Assembly: GCF_000317145.1 (NCBI RefSeq)
Contig: NC_019697.1
Location: 3,382,385-3,446,384 of the forward strand
Source of the DNA: Chamaesiphon minutus PCC 6605
GTDB lineage: Bacteria; Cyanobacteriota; Cyanobacteriia; Cyanobacteriales; Chamaesiphonaceae
Direction: 5' to 3'
Length of the DNA stretch: 64,000 nucleotides
In this document: positions 36,730-45,393 of the stretch, in pieces
Position numbering within the stretch: the stretch's first letter is position 1
Layout: each line of letters begins with the position of its first letter
Program-made: the position numbers and the translations under genes
The notes under the pieces: model-generated
The model's input: only the letters and a program-made list of their open reading frames with translations
The model's database searches: none
Told to the model about the DNA's origin: nothing

Positions 36730-37309
36730 ACGGGGAATTTAGATTTCCACTCTTAATCTACAACGTTAGAAGAAAACCTGCCCCAACCCCAAGGTTATTA
36801 TCAGAGGTTGTTGGATTGAAGACTTCGATCGAGCGTAAGTGCTCTACCGCGCTCGAATCGTCGCCTTCACAATCGCAAATAATAATTTTTTGCTAATTGC
36901 TGTGGATCGATAATTGGCAAAGAATCAAATAGTAAAGTTAGTGATAGCTGAGATTTAGCTGTCTCCATATTCATTACAGGCTCGATCGAGTCACCTTAAA
37001 AATCCGATCTTATTATGCCCAAAATTGCATCAGATCGGACAAATCTAATATTGTTACTTCGATCGACTGAATTAAAACGCTCTGGAACACATTTAAGAGT
37101 TGCTGGTGAGGGAGGGCGGGTTTGTTTGAATTCTGTGGTAATAGGCGAAAATCTCTAGCATAAACCCGCCCCTACAGATCCGTGAATTTGCATAATATTT
37201 AACACATTCATATACATAACCTGTAGGGGCGGGTTTATGCTAACTAATATCGATTTTACTGTCTGATATCGAACAAACCCGCCCTCCCTCTCTAGCACCT
37301 ACGATCGAT
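36730..37309. other. Gene-free region with a nested inverted repeat
   Basis: 580 bp without a credible gene. The AT-rich first half is unremarkable and probably carries the promoter of the metal ATPase. The second half is dominated by the nested inverted repeat at 37108-37290. Confidence 0.55.
37108..37290. repeat. Nested inverted-repeat element
   Basis: Outer arms 37108-37126 and 37272-37290 (19 nt, perfect, GAGGGAGGGCGGGTTTG-type) enclose inner arms 37156-37177 and 37221-37242 (22 nt, perfect). The two arm pairs share the GGCGGGTTT core in opposite orientation. No coding capacity. It resembles a non-autonomous element or a composite of two hairpin repeats lying just beyond the ureohydrolase stop. 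Confidence 0.8.
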
Positions 37310-38353
37310 CTATAAATTCATCAAATTGATTAATTTATAAACGATTCTTGCACCAACATTACCATCCCATTCTGCATTTCCCACTTCGCACAGATCGAAG
37401 CCAATAATCTCTCTGCCACTCCGAATTACTTCACGACACAAACAAAAAGCTTGCTCCAATTCTAAGCCACCAGGCACTGGTGTACCTGTATTCGGGCAAA
37501 GTTTGGGATCGAGTCCATCGGCATCGAAACTAATATAAACTTTAGCGGGTAAATGGGCGATCGCTTCTTGGCAAATGCTCATCCAAGTAGTACCAGCATA
37601 GAGCTGTTGTTTGATAAGCGAATCATAATAAGCGATCGCGCGTCCTTGCGATCGATCGATCGTATCTATTTCTACTTTAGAAACATCCCGAATTCCCACC
37701 TGTACTAGTTTAGAAATCTGGGGGATTTTGAGTGCATTAAACATAATCGACGCATGAGAAAACTCGAAGCCTTCATAAGCATCGCGCAAATCTGAATGCG
37801 CGTCGATATGCAAGATCCCGAAATCGGGATAATGAGTCGCTAAAGCCTGCATGTACCCCAAAGGCACACTGTGATCGCCACCAATGACGCCAACTTTTTT
37901 TCCTTTGCTAATTGCTGATTGAGTGCGATCGAATAACCATTGATTGAGTGCGGCACCCGCTCGATTTATCTCTGCTAATATGGGTGTCAAATCTGGCTCT
38001 GTGTTGAGCGATTCACCGCGTTCTAATCGATCGATAATTAAGGCTGCTTGTTGCCGATAGTAACTATTTTTGGCAAGTAAATCTGTATCGACTGGCGGCA
38101 TGTAAATCCCACCTTGCCACCCTTGGGGGTTATCGAAATCGTATAAATCTAATTGTGGAGAAGCATCGAGAATCTGTTGTGGTGCGGCTGCTGTCCCCGG
38201 ATTGTAAGAAACAGTTACTTCCCAAGGCACACCAAACACGATCGTCTTTGCCGATTCTGCATCGAATGGTAAGCCGAATAAGTTACCATTAACTCGACCG
38301 ACATCGCTCGGATCGTAGTTATCGAGATTAGTTGAGGGTCGATGTTCGGACAT
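37310..38353 (-). CDS. Ureohydrolase (agmatinase / guanidine hydrolase type)
   Basis: About 347 residues from ATG 38353; the frame opens at a TTG 45 bases earlier. It has the arginase-fold dinuclear metal motifs: GVIGGDHSVPLG, ILHIDAHSDLRDAYEGFEFSHASIM, and ISFDADGLDPKLCPNTGTPVPGG. Family members hydrolyse arginine, agmatine or guanidine to release urea or ammonia. The roughly 30-residue N-terminal extension and the C-terminal CEVGNAEWDGNVGARIVYKL distinguish it from classic SpeB. One cyanobacterial member of this group has been shown to be a Ni-dependent guanidine hydrolase. The substrate is therefore open: agmatine, guanidine or another guanidino compound. Confidence 0.87.
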   Translation of the reverse strand: MSEHRPSTNLDNYDPSDVGRVNGNLFGLPFDAESAKTIVFGVPWEVTVSYNPGTAAAPQQILDASPQLDLYDFDNPQGWQGGIYMPPVDTDLLAKNSYYRQQAALIIDRLERGESLNTEPDLTPILAEINRAGAALNQWLFDRTQSAISKGKKVGVIGGDHSVPLGYMQALATHYPDFGILHIDAHSDLRDAYEGFEFSHASIMFNALKIPQISKLVQVGIRDVSKVEIDTIDRSQGRAIAYYDSLIKQQLYAGTTWMSICQEAIAHLPAKVYISFDADGLDPKLCPNTGTPVPGGLELEQAFCLCREVIRSGREIIGFDLCEVGNAEWDGNVGARIVYKLINLMNL

Positions 38354-38532
38354 AGTTGGTTTCGATTGCCATGCGAATATTAGGGTCGATCGTCTCAAAT
38401 TCTTTGTAGCGTTATTTCTAGCTCAAGACGACCCGTACTTTTCCCATTATATTGCAGCGCATTAAGCCATGCTCGATCGATCCGCCATATTCATGGCGCA
38501 ATTACTCGAACATCACCGATCCAAATTTACGC

Positions 38533-38886
38533 TTAAATAACTTGCGCCATCGTCCGCAATTGTCGCAAGGAGCGGATACAAGCAGGGCAATCGCAACCGA
38601 ACATCGCCGCCGCCGCATCGCTTTCTTCATTACTGAAATTAACGAAAGCATCGGGATCTTTAGCTTCAGCCTCGGCTTTAGCAATGAGTGCCGCTCGTGT
38701 AGGACTATTACTAGCTAACTGCGAAGACTTGACGCACACGAGTCTACCGTGAGTGTTGACACAAAATTTACCTCGATCTGTAGGTTGCTTGGGATCGGCA
38801 GCGACAGCAGGTGCAGCAGTCACTACTGGTAAGATCGCACTCAAAACTGTAGGTGCTGATAGAAACAATAGTAAAAATATTTTCAT
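38533..38886 (-). CDS. Small secreted cysteine-motif protein, unknown
   Basis: A 117-residue protein with a signal peptide (KIFLLLFLSAPTVLSAILPVVTAAPAVAA) and a mature part of about 85 residues. There is a Cys pair in FCVNTHGRLVCVKSSQ and a C-terminal cluster FGCDCPACIRSLRQLRTM (CxCxxC). The cluster could bind a metal or form disulfides in the periplasm or lumen. I recognise no named family. It is expressed as a single gene opposite to nothing; the copper ATPase lies 1.8 kb away on the same strand, which is suggestive but not evidence of copper handling. Confidence 0.65.
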   Translation of the reverse strand: MKIFLLLFLSAPTVLSAILPVVTAAPAVAADPKQPTDRGKFCVNTHGRLVCVKSSQLASNSPTRAALIAKAEAEAKDPDAFVNFSNEESDAAAAMFGCDCPACIRSLRQLRTMAQVI

Positions 38887-39104
38887 AAATTAATTAAACT
38901 TAAAGGCTAAAACTACTTAAATATGCACACTAAGCGATCGATGCAAGTTTAGTCAACTGCTAGTCTGATGAGTAGATCTGATGATAAGTAAGATAATTGG
39001 GGTAGTGACTCAACTTATCGACCTCACTATTACCAAAATACTCTGTTTACTTTGCTTAATGTTCCCCACCGCCGCCTAGCAATTACCTTTAGTCTAGTCA
39101 AAAG

Positions 39105-39833
39105 TCAAATTCGCTCGATCGATGCGCTGTGAGATGACTTAAATTTTTGCCACTGCTGGGGTGGCGGTGTCAAAAATTCGTAAGCTCCAGATGCGCTCCC
39201 AGTTGCTGTGAGCACTATATCGAACGATAGCGATACTCGCAAATCTTCAGTCTCATTCATTGTAACTGCATGGCGTTGTTTAGCTGGAAATAATAAAAGC
39301 CTCCCTTCCACAGGCACGTAAGCCGCCTGAAGCTGATTGAAATAGCTATCTTCGGCAACGATATCTGTATTCTCGCTGCCCAAACCCGGACTGACTTCAT
39401 TGACGCGCGCATCGTCAAAGAACACCAGTCGCCCCGGATCGTAAGTACCGTCCGCTGGTACTTTAATGTAATAAACAGCACTAATATGGGCGGTATTGTG
39501 GCAATGCGAACCGATTTCTTGTTCGGTACGCGAGACAATCGGCCATGCCCGTTGAATGTAAAGGTCTACTTTACTCAGATCCACGCCCAATTCTAGTAAA
39601 TAGATCGCTGTATGCCGCTCTATTTGCTCTACAATCCACCCAAAATCAGGATTGGTATGAATTTGCTCTACTCCGTGTAGATCCCCCGTCCAAGCCATTT
39701 CTGGATAATTACGGCGTTCTGCGCCATCGCGCTCCAATTGTAGTACCGCAGAGAGCAATTTTTGTTGATGTTTGGGAGCGTCTGCTAGATCCTCATAGTA
39801 AATTGCTAGTGGAAATAAAGTCTCGATCGGCAT
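39105..39833 (-). CDS. Putative 2-oxoglutarate/Fe(II) oxygenase
   Basis: A 242-residue protein matching a family of putative 2OG-Fe(II) oxygenases with the opening PIETLFPLAIYYEDL. The core shows a metal-binding candidate IGSHCHNTAHISAVYYIKVP, then GRLVFFDDARVN, LLLFPAKQRHAV (second His) and LRVSLSFDIVL (2OG-binding Arg). The double-stranded beta-helix order is intact. Substrate unknown; relatives are common in marine bacteria and cyanobacteria. ATG 39833 is preceded by a purine-rich heptamer-like stretch (39836-39866). Confidence 0.75.
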   Translation of the reverse strand: MPIETLFPLAIYYEDLADAPKHQQKLLSAVLQLERDGAERRNYPEMAWTGDLHGVEQIHTNPDFGWIVEQIERHTAIYLLELGVDLSKVDLYIQRAWPIVSRTEQEIGSHCHNTAHISAVYYIKVPADGTYDPGRLVFFDDARVNEVSPGLGSENTDIVAEDSYFNQLQAAYVPVEGRLLLFPAKQRHAVTMNETEDLRVSLSFDIVLTATGSASGAYEFLTPPPQQWQKFKSSHSASIERI

Positions 39834-40219
39834 AGGGGTAGAGGGGTGGAAGGGTGGAGGGGTGGATGAGTAATAGGTACCGACAACCTAATCCTGTCAG
39901 TCCTTAAATCCTTAAATCCCGATCGTACTTACTTAGATATCGATCGCCAGTCCCAATAGTCGAGCTGTCAGACGATCGCGGAAAGAAGAACAGGCATCAA
40001 AAGGTTACTGTGCCAGAGATAGAGCGATCCCTCTGTTCGCCTAGTATCTCAGAATTGGGAAAAATTGCGGAGTGAAAACTAACACAATTACGAATAATTG
40101 TGAGTTATGTAACAACTCTCCAGCCATTGTTGGGTAAAATGGGATTGTTGGTGCAATTATATTTCTCCTCTTCAGTTTTGAGAATTAGCACCAATGTCGA
40201 GTTAAACATAATTTATCAC
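39834..40219. other. Divergent spacer without gene
   Basis: 386 bp separating divergent genes. Purine-rich degenerate heptamers (GGGGTAGAGGGGTGGAAGGG-type) occupy 39836-39866. A possible upstream extension of the next small ORF lies at 40100-40219 but looks non-coding. Confidence 0.45.
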
Positions 40220-40411
40220 ATGGAATCAAGTGCCCCGTCTGGCAAATCTACAACAGAACCCCCTCCAAAAAAGTGGGGTGAATTCTGGGGTAGCGCGATC
40301 GCGATTTTTACACTGATCTTACCAGTCGCTGCGATCGTTCACTACTCGCCAGCTAGCCGCGTCCAAGTCCAATCTTTACCAGCTTTACCCCCAGCAGTGC
40401 TCACCGAATGA
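40220..40411 (+). CDS. Small single-span membrane protein
   Basis: A 63-residue protein from ATG 40220: a Ser/Pro-rich N-terminus (MESSAPSGKSTTEPPPKKWG), one hydrophobic helix (FWGSAIAIFTLILPVAAIVHY) and a short Pro-rich tail. The frame is open from 40100, but the sequence before this Met looks random. It sits 110 bp before ppa on the same strand. Small proteins of this layout occur widely in cyanobacteria without known function. Confidence 0.55.
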   Translation: MESSAPSGKSTTEPPPKKWGEFWGSAIAIFTLILPVAAIVHYSPASRVQVQSLPALPPAVLTE

Positions 40412-40521
40412 AATAAACACTAGATTCGGACGCCAATAGCTTTATCCAATTCCCAATCCCTAGTAAAATGCGATCGGGGGGAGCGATCCTCTCGATAGTT
40501 TTAATATTGGAGCATTTGATT

Positions 40522-41034
40522 TTGGACTTATCCCTCATTCCCGCTCAACCTAAATACGGGATTATCAACGTTTTAATCGAAATTCCTGCTGGAAGTAAGA
40601 ATAAGTACGAATTTGACAAAGACATGAATGCCATGGCACTCGATCGAGTGTTATCGTCTTCGGTACAATATCCTTATGATTACGGTTTTATCCCAAATAC
40701 TTTGGGTAATGACGGCGATCCTCTCGATGGGATGGTAATGATGGATCAACCGACTTTTCCAGGTTGTGTAATTGCCGCACGCCCGATCGGCATGTTAGAA
40801 ATGATCGATGGTGGCGATCGCGATGAGAAAATTCTCTGCGTTCCCGATAAAGATCCGCGTTATGCCAACGTAAAATCGCTCAAAGACGTCCCCCAACATC
40901 GTCTGGATGAAATTTCTGAGTTTTTCAAGACTTATAAAAATCTCGAAAAGAAAGTAACTGAAATCCTCGGCTGGCGCGATGTCGATTCCGTTATGCCATT
41001 AGTTCAAGAAGGTGTCGCTGCTGCTAAGAAGTAG
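40522..41034 (+). CDS. ppa: Inorganic pyrophosphatase
   Basis: A 170-residue family I soluble pyrophosphatase hydrolysing PPi to phosphate. Signatures: [31 protein letters not shown], and the metal-binding [11 protein letters not shown] plus [19 protein letters not shown]. The frame opens at ATG 40468, but known cyanobacterial enzymes begin at the equivalent of [11 protein letters not shown]. The TTG at 40522 encodes that position and has GGAG nine bases before it, so TTG is taken as the start. It lies before panD but is separated by repeats. Confidence 0.95.
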   Translation: MDLSLIPAQPKYGIINVLIEIPAGSKNKYEFDKDMNAMALDRVLSSSVQYPYDYGFIPNTLGNDGDPLDGMVMMDQPTFPGCVIAARPIGMLEMIDGGDRDEKILCVPDKDPRYANVKSLKDVPQHRLDEISEFFKTYKNLEKKVTEILGWRDVDSVMPLVQEGVAAAKK

Positions 41035-41035
41035 G

Positions 41036-41110
41036 GGATAGGGCATAGGGGATAGGGAATAGGCTTTAAGCTTTAAGCTTTAGGCTCTAGGCATAGAAGT
41101 AATGGGTAAT
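41036..41110. repeat. Heptamer-type tandem repeats
   Basis: Two degenerate arrays with 7-nt period: GGGGATA/GGGCATA/GGGAATA and TTTAAGC/TTTAGGC variants. Intergenic, between ppa and panD. Confidence 0.7.
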
Positions 41111-41211
41111 AGGTAATAGGGAAGAGGGTAGATTGGCAAGAGGGAAAAATGACGATTATCCTCTGCTCGTCAACGAGGTAACGACGTTGATCTCTTCATC
41201 CATTACCCATC

Positions 41212-41281
41212 TACCCATCCACCCATCCACCCCTCTACCCATCCACCTCTCCACCCATCCACCCATCCACCCATCCACCCT
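41212..41281. repeat. Octamer tandem repeat abutting panD start
   Basis: About eight copies of ACCCATCC (some variant) run up to two bases before the panD ATG at 41283. No Shine-Dalgarno sequence is present between array and start. Confidence 0.85.
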
Positions 41282-41282
41282 T

Positions 41283-41663
41283 ATGCATCGCACCTTATTG
41301 GCTGCCAAAATTCACAGTTGTACGATTACCGATGCTAACCTTCAATACATGGGTAGCATCAGTATCGACGAGCTGTTATTGAAAGCTGTTGGCATCGTTC
41401 CTTACGAACAAGTGCATGTAGTCAACGTCAACAACGGTGAAAGGTTTGTTACGTATGCGATTGCGGCTGAACCGGGTTCGGGAGCGATCGAATTAAATGG
41501 TGCGGCAGCGAGATTGGGCGTCAAAGGCGATAAATTGATTATTATGACATATGCCCAATTTGATGAATTAGCAGCTCCTCACCACCATCCTCAAGTAGTC
41601 ATCGTGGACGATCTCAATCGCATGACCAAGCTCCAATCTTATATCCCGACGGGATTGAACTAA
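41283..41663 (+). CDS. panD: Aspartate 1-decarboxylase
   Basis: A 126-residue pyruvoyl-dependent decarboxylase making beta-alanine for pantothenate and coenzyme [30 protein letters not shown] opens the protein; the self-processing Gly-Ser bond is in YMGSIS, where Ser becomes the pyruvoyl group. [17 protein letters not shown] and [23 protein letters not shown] complete the family pattern. The frame is open from 41133 but the upstream part is tandem repeat, so ATG 41283 is the start. Confidence 0.95.
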   Translation: MHRTLLAAKIHSCTITDANLQYMGSISIDELLLKAVGIVPYEQVHVVNVNNGERFVTYAIAAEPGSGAIELNGAAARLGVKGDKLIIMTYAQFDELAAPHHHPQVVIVDDLNRMTKLQSYIPTGLN

Positions 41664-41736
41664 ATTGGCAATTATGACGATCTCAAGTATCGTTAGATTC
41701 GGCCATTCCGCCAATTAGAACTTTTACCACTATTAT

Positions 41737-41778
41737 GAGACGGCAGAAATGAAGCTACCATTTCTTGCCAACTCTCCC
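41737..41778. repeat. 42-nt dispersed repeat, copy A
   Basis: Matches 52689-52730 in inverted orientation at 41 of 42 positions; core ATGAAGCTACCATTTCTTGC. Non-coding at both sites. Confidence 0.85.
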
Positions 41779-42188
41779 CGCTCCCCGCCAAAATAGTAAC
41801 TAAATTTACGCCGTAAATTCCTAACTGTGGGCAATCTAAGATTACAGATTGTCACGCACATTTGGCAATGAAGCTGACGTTTTGACGGCTACAGTCTGGC
41901 GATGGCGATCGCTAATATCGATTTTCTGCTTCTATGTAATTGCAAACAGTTGTCATTTGTCCCCCGATCCGATATAGTTATTGACAGCGACACTAATGAG
42001 CATTAATGTCAAAAACGATCGGTTAGCTCTATTCCCGATCGGTCATTGACACGAGATGGCGATCGTCTCATGCCAGCCTAGTTTTGACGATTTTCTCCCG
42101 AACTTGAGATCCGGCACGGACTGAGAGTTTTTAGCTCTGTTACTCGCAATTCGATTGCCGCGAGTAATAATTACCAAAATTTTCCAAA

Positions 42189-42208
42189 GCTAATTAAGAA
42201 TAATTAGC
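42189..42208. promoter_or_regulatory. Inverted repeat, candidate operator
   Basis: GCTAATTA-N4-TAATTAGC, perfect 8-bp arms, 36 nt before the ATG at 42245. AT-rich and of the right size for a Fur-like or dimeric repressor site, but no consensus is matched exactly. Confidence 0.35.
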
Positions 42209-42244
42209 ATTCGATCGAGCAACTATCTTTAGAAAACATCGCTC

Positions 42245-42865
42245 ATGAGCAAGCATTACCAAAAACTCATCAAACCGTTAGTAGGTCAATTCTTAGGCTG
42301 GGCAGACGATCGCACGCCCCATCGTTATCTCAACATTGCTACCGTTCGTGGCGAAGAACGAGTTAAAGTTGCCAAAAGTCTCCGTCCCCAAATTCAAGAT
42401 TGGCAGCCAGGAATCTGGCTGACACTAATGAGTCAGGAACAGATCTGTAAACAGACAGGTAAGCGCAAACTAAAAGTCAAACAGTTATTGACGCCAAACC
42501 AGAGTGGTATCGCACCATCATCACCGCAGGAGAGCAGTTTAGTTGCTACTGAGTCAGCTACACCCACTAAAATTCAAGTTTGTCAGGGTTCGAGTTGTCG
42601 GAGACGGGGCAGCGGACAGATCTGTCAAGCAATGCAAGCATATATCGAAGCCTATGATTTAACCGATCGAGTCGAAATTCAATCGGTCAAATGCCTGCAT
42701 CAATGTAAAGCCGCGCCACAAGCGATCGTTACTAGTCCGGCTAGCGAAGTATTACCGGGCAAAACTCATTACCGCCAAATTCAACCCGATCGAGTCGCTG
42801 CAATTTTAGCCAAACATTTCCCCATCAAATTGTCATCAGCCCAAGCAATCGTTACAGCACTATAA
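42245..42865 (+). CDS. (2Fe-2S) thioredoxin-like ferredoxin domain protein
   Basis: A 206-residue protein. Residues 1-85 form an unrecognised basic region rich in Lys/Arg/Gln (KLIKPLVGQFLGWADDRTPHRYLNIATVRGEERVKVAK). The C-terminal 90 residues match a thioredoxin-like [2Fe-2S] ferredoxin fold: IQVCQGSSCRRRG supplies two Cys (C-x4-C) and SVKCLHQCKAAPQAIV two more (C-x3-C). Such domains pass electrons or act as sensors. It is followed 99 bp later by a ferritin-like gene on the same strand, a pairing that recalls bacterioferritin with its ferredoxin partner Bfd, though the folds differ. Confidence 0.82.
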   Translation: MSKHYQKLIKPLVGQFLGWADDRTPHRYLNIATVRGEERVKVAKSLRPQIQDWQPGIWLTLMSQEQICKQTGKRKLKVKQLLTPNQSGIAPSSPQESSLVATESATPTKIQVCQGSSCRRRGSGQICQAMQAYIEAYDLTDRVEIQSVKCLHQCKAAPQAIVTSPASEVLPGKTHYRQIQPDRVAAILAKHFPIKLSSAQAIVTAL

Positions 42866-42964
42866 TCGATCGATACTATTAGTACCGCAAAACTAGCGAT
42901 AATTTTTTATCGCAGCGGCAAATACCTGCTGCGGCTAGATACCCATAACTTAGGCTTTGAGAAC

Positions 42965-43399
42965 ATGCAAGAATTAGACCGAGAAAAAACGCTAGCTGTA
43001 TTGCGTTCCATCATGGAGCTTGAGTTGGCAGGAGTAGTACGATATACACATTATGCGCTGATGATTACTGGCCCAAATCGGATTCCGATCGTCGATTTTT
43101 TTAAAGCCCAGGCAACTGAATCGCTCCTTCACGCCCAACAAGTCGGCGAGATTCTCACGGGCTTAGAAGGTCATCCTTCGCTTCAAATTGCCCCCATGGA
43201 AGAAACCTACCAACACACTGTCAAGGACATTTTGCAAGAAAGCTTATCTCACGAAAAAAACGCTTTGGATATGTACAAAAAACTCCTCGATGTTGTCAAA
43301 GATGCCAGTATCTATCTGGAAGAGTTCGCGCGCACGATGATTGGTACCGAAGAATTACACAACATTGAAATTAAAAAGATGTTGCGCGATTTTAGTTGA
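42965..43399 (+). CDS. Ferritin-like (bacterioferritin-like) protein
   Basis: A 144-residue four-helix bundle protein. Iron-ligand pattern: Glu in MELELAGVVRYTHYALM (E with nearby Y/H), E-x6-H in ATESLLHAQQ, E in LQESLSHEKNALDMYKK, and E-x-H in GTEELHNIEIKK. This fits a ferritin/bacterioferritin-type di-iron site. It is somewhat shorter than bacterioferritin (about 155-160) and closer in length to Dps-like or rubrerythrin-like proteins. It may store or oxidise iron, with the upstream [2Fe-2S] protein as a possible electron donor for release. Confidence 0.85.
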   Translation: MQELDREKTLAVLRSIMELELAGVVRYTHYALMITGPNRIPIVDFFKAQATESLLHAQQVGEILTGLEGHPSLQIAPMEETYQHTVKDILQESLSHEKNALDMYKKLLDVVKDASIYLEEFARTMIGTEELHNIEIKKMLRDFS

Positions 43400-43620
43400 G
43401 ATTCGCGCGATTGAGGCGAGATCGCCTCAATTTCAGCAGGAGCTGCAAATAATAGCAAAATACCCCGATTACCCATTTATTTCAGGCGCACCTATCGTGA
43501 TATTCGATTCACAATTAAACTGGTTAGCGATCGCCGCAGGTAATTTATACCAATTATTTTAATTACTGCTATATATCTCTACCCCTCCCAACCTCCCCTT
43601 ATAAAAGCTATCCATTACCC

Positions 43621-43663
43621 ACAGATCGTGTAATATTTGCATTTCGAATATTACACGATCTGT
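43621..43663. repeat. Left-end hairpin of the IS4-type element
   Basis: 17-bp perfect arms 43621-43637 and 43647-43663, outer part ACAGATCGTGTA, inner part ATATT; loop 9 nt. Confidence 0.85.
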
Positions 43664-43956
43664 CCCCAAGAACCAATAACTGACTAGAGTTGAGTTAGAA
43701 TCGAGTTATAAATCATCAAAAAAGAGGTCAAAAATGGAAACTTGGGTAGCATGAGAGCTAAGATATCTGTCGATGAAAGATGTGCGGCTGAAGCAGAGAT
43801 TAATTACTTTAGTAGAACAACTAAGTTGTAAACCAACTGAAAGTATCCCACTGGCTTGCGGAAACTGGGCAAAGACCAAAGCTGCATATCGATTTTGGGA
43901 CAATAAAAAAGTGGATTTCAACGAAATTATTGCCGCTGGTCAATTAAGTACGCTAG

Positions 43957-45393
43957 CAGCCTGTCGGAGATAAGATTTTTCGGTTAGGATCGGGAGACTA
44001 CTAAGGGTAAAACGATTGGTGCGGAAATTCAAAACGGTAGATTACGAGGCAATGCTAAAACAAACAGTGAGTATCGAAGAATGCTTGCCACCAGACCATC
44101 TTGCCCGATTTGTAGTGCAAACGATCGCTCAACTCGACCTCAGTAGTATTTATAGTGCATATGGAGCCAAGGGTGGAACACCAATTGCACCAGAAATTTT
44201 GTTAGGAATGCTTGTATACGGTTACGCGACTGGAATCTTTAGTTCGCGAGGATTGGAAAAAGCGAGCTACGAATCAATGCCAGTTCGATTTATAGCTGGT
44301 AACTTACATCCAGACCATGATACGATTGCCAACTTTAGGAGTAGATTTCTAGAACAGATTAAAGAACTATTTGTACAAATATTGGAAATGGCAGTTGCAG
44401 CTAATGTATTGAAAGTTGAAGACATTAGTGTTGATGGGACAAAGATTCACGCAGATGCGTCCAAAAGTAAGGCAGTGAGCCACAAACGTTTAGAAGAAAT
44501 TCAGATGCAATTACGAACGGAAGTGGAAAAATTGATAAAATTGGGTCAAAAAGCAGATGGAATTAAGATAGACAAAGAAGTCGATGTTGTTGCCGAAATT
44601 GCGCGGAGGAAGGAGCGATTAGCTCATCTTGAGAAGGCAAAACAAGAATTACATAATCGAGCGCAAGAGCAATACGAATTAGACCAGTCTAAATACGTTG
44701 AAAAAATGGCAGAACGAGCAGCATATATTGAAAAAACAGGGAAAAAGCCGAGCGGAAGGGTTCCATCACCCCCTTTTTTGCCATCACCGATCGAGCGCAA
44801 TACAATTTCACCGATCCTCAATCACGGATCATGAAAAATAGTGGTAACAAAGGCTTTGACCAGCATTATAATGGTCAGATTGCGATCGAGCATCAAGCTT
44901 TATTAATTATTTCCAACACTCTATCCAATCATCCTAATGACCAACTTGATGCACTACCAACTGTCGATGCGATCGATCGTAGAGTCGGCAAGCCCAAGCG
45001 AGCAGCATTAGATACTGGCTACTTCAGCGTGACTAATATTGAGGGTTTGGAGACACGTCAAATTGAGCCATACATAGCTACCGGGCGGCATTCTCATCAG
45101 GATTATTGGCAAACTATATTGTCACAACAACCAGATCCACCAGTGGCAGCGGCAACACTGAAAGCACAGATGGCATACAAGCTGCAAACCGATGAAGGAA
45201 GAGCATTTTATCGGTTACGAAAGTGTACCGTCGAACCGATTATTGGTATTATCAAAGAAACAATAGGGTTTCGCCAGTTCTCTTTAAGAGGCTTGACCAA
45301 AGCAGCCGGAGAATGGAATCTTGTCTGCCTCGCCTACAATTTCAGACGTTTGCATCGATTAATGGGGATTAAATGTGTTTCTCCGACAGGCTG
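43957..45393 (+). mobile_element. IS1182-type insertion sequence
   Basis: 1437 bp bounded by inverted repeats CAGCCTGTCGGAGA, with target duplication CTAG at 43953-43956 and 45394-45397. Removing the element and one CTAG rejoins the host transposase frame exactly. It carries one transposase in two frames. Confidence 0.92.

Larger units (their letters stand above)
41664..42244. other. Intergenic region with dispersed repeats and a putative operator
   Basis: 581 bp without a gene. It holds a 42-nt repeat at 41737-41778, whose inverted copy is at 52689-52730 with one mismatch; a CAAAATAGTAAC repeat at 41789-41818; and an 8-bp inverted repeat close to the next start (42189-42208). Confidence 0.6.

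Noticed and set aside
41212-41281. CRISPR-like array
   Set aside because: Units are 8 nt and contiguous, without spacers; a simple tandem repeat. No CRISPR array was found anywhere.
41133-41282. N-terminal extension of panD
   Set aside because: Encoded by ACCCATCC tandem repeats; PanD homology begins exactly at 41283.
43341-43562. 73-codon frame overlapping the ferritin-like gene
   Set aside because: Out-of-phase shadow of the ferritin-like gene continuing into spacer.
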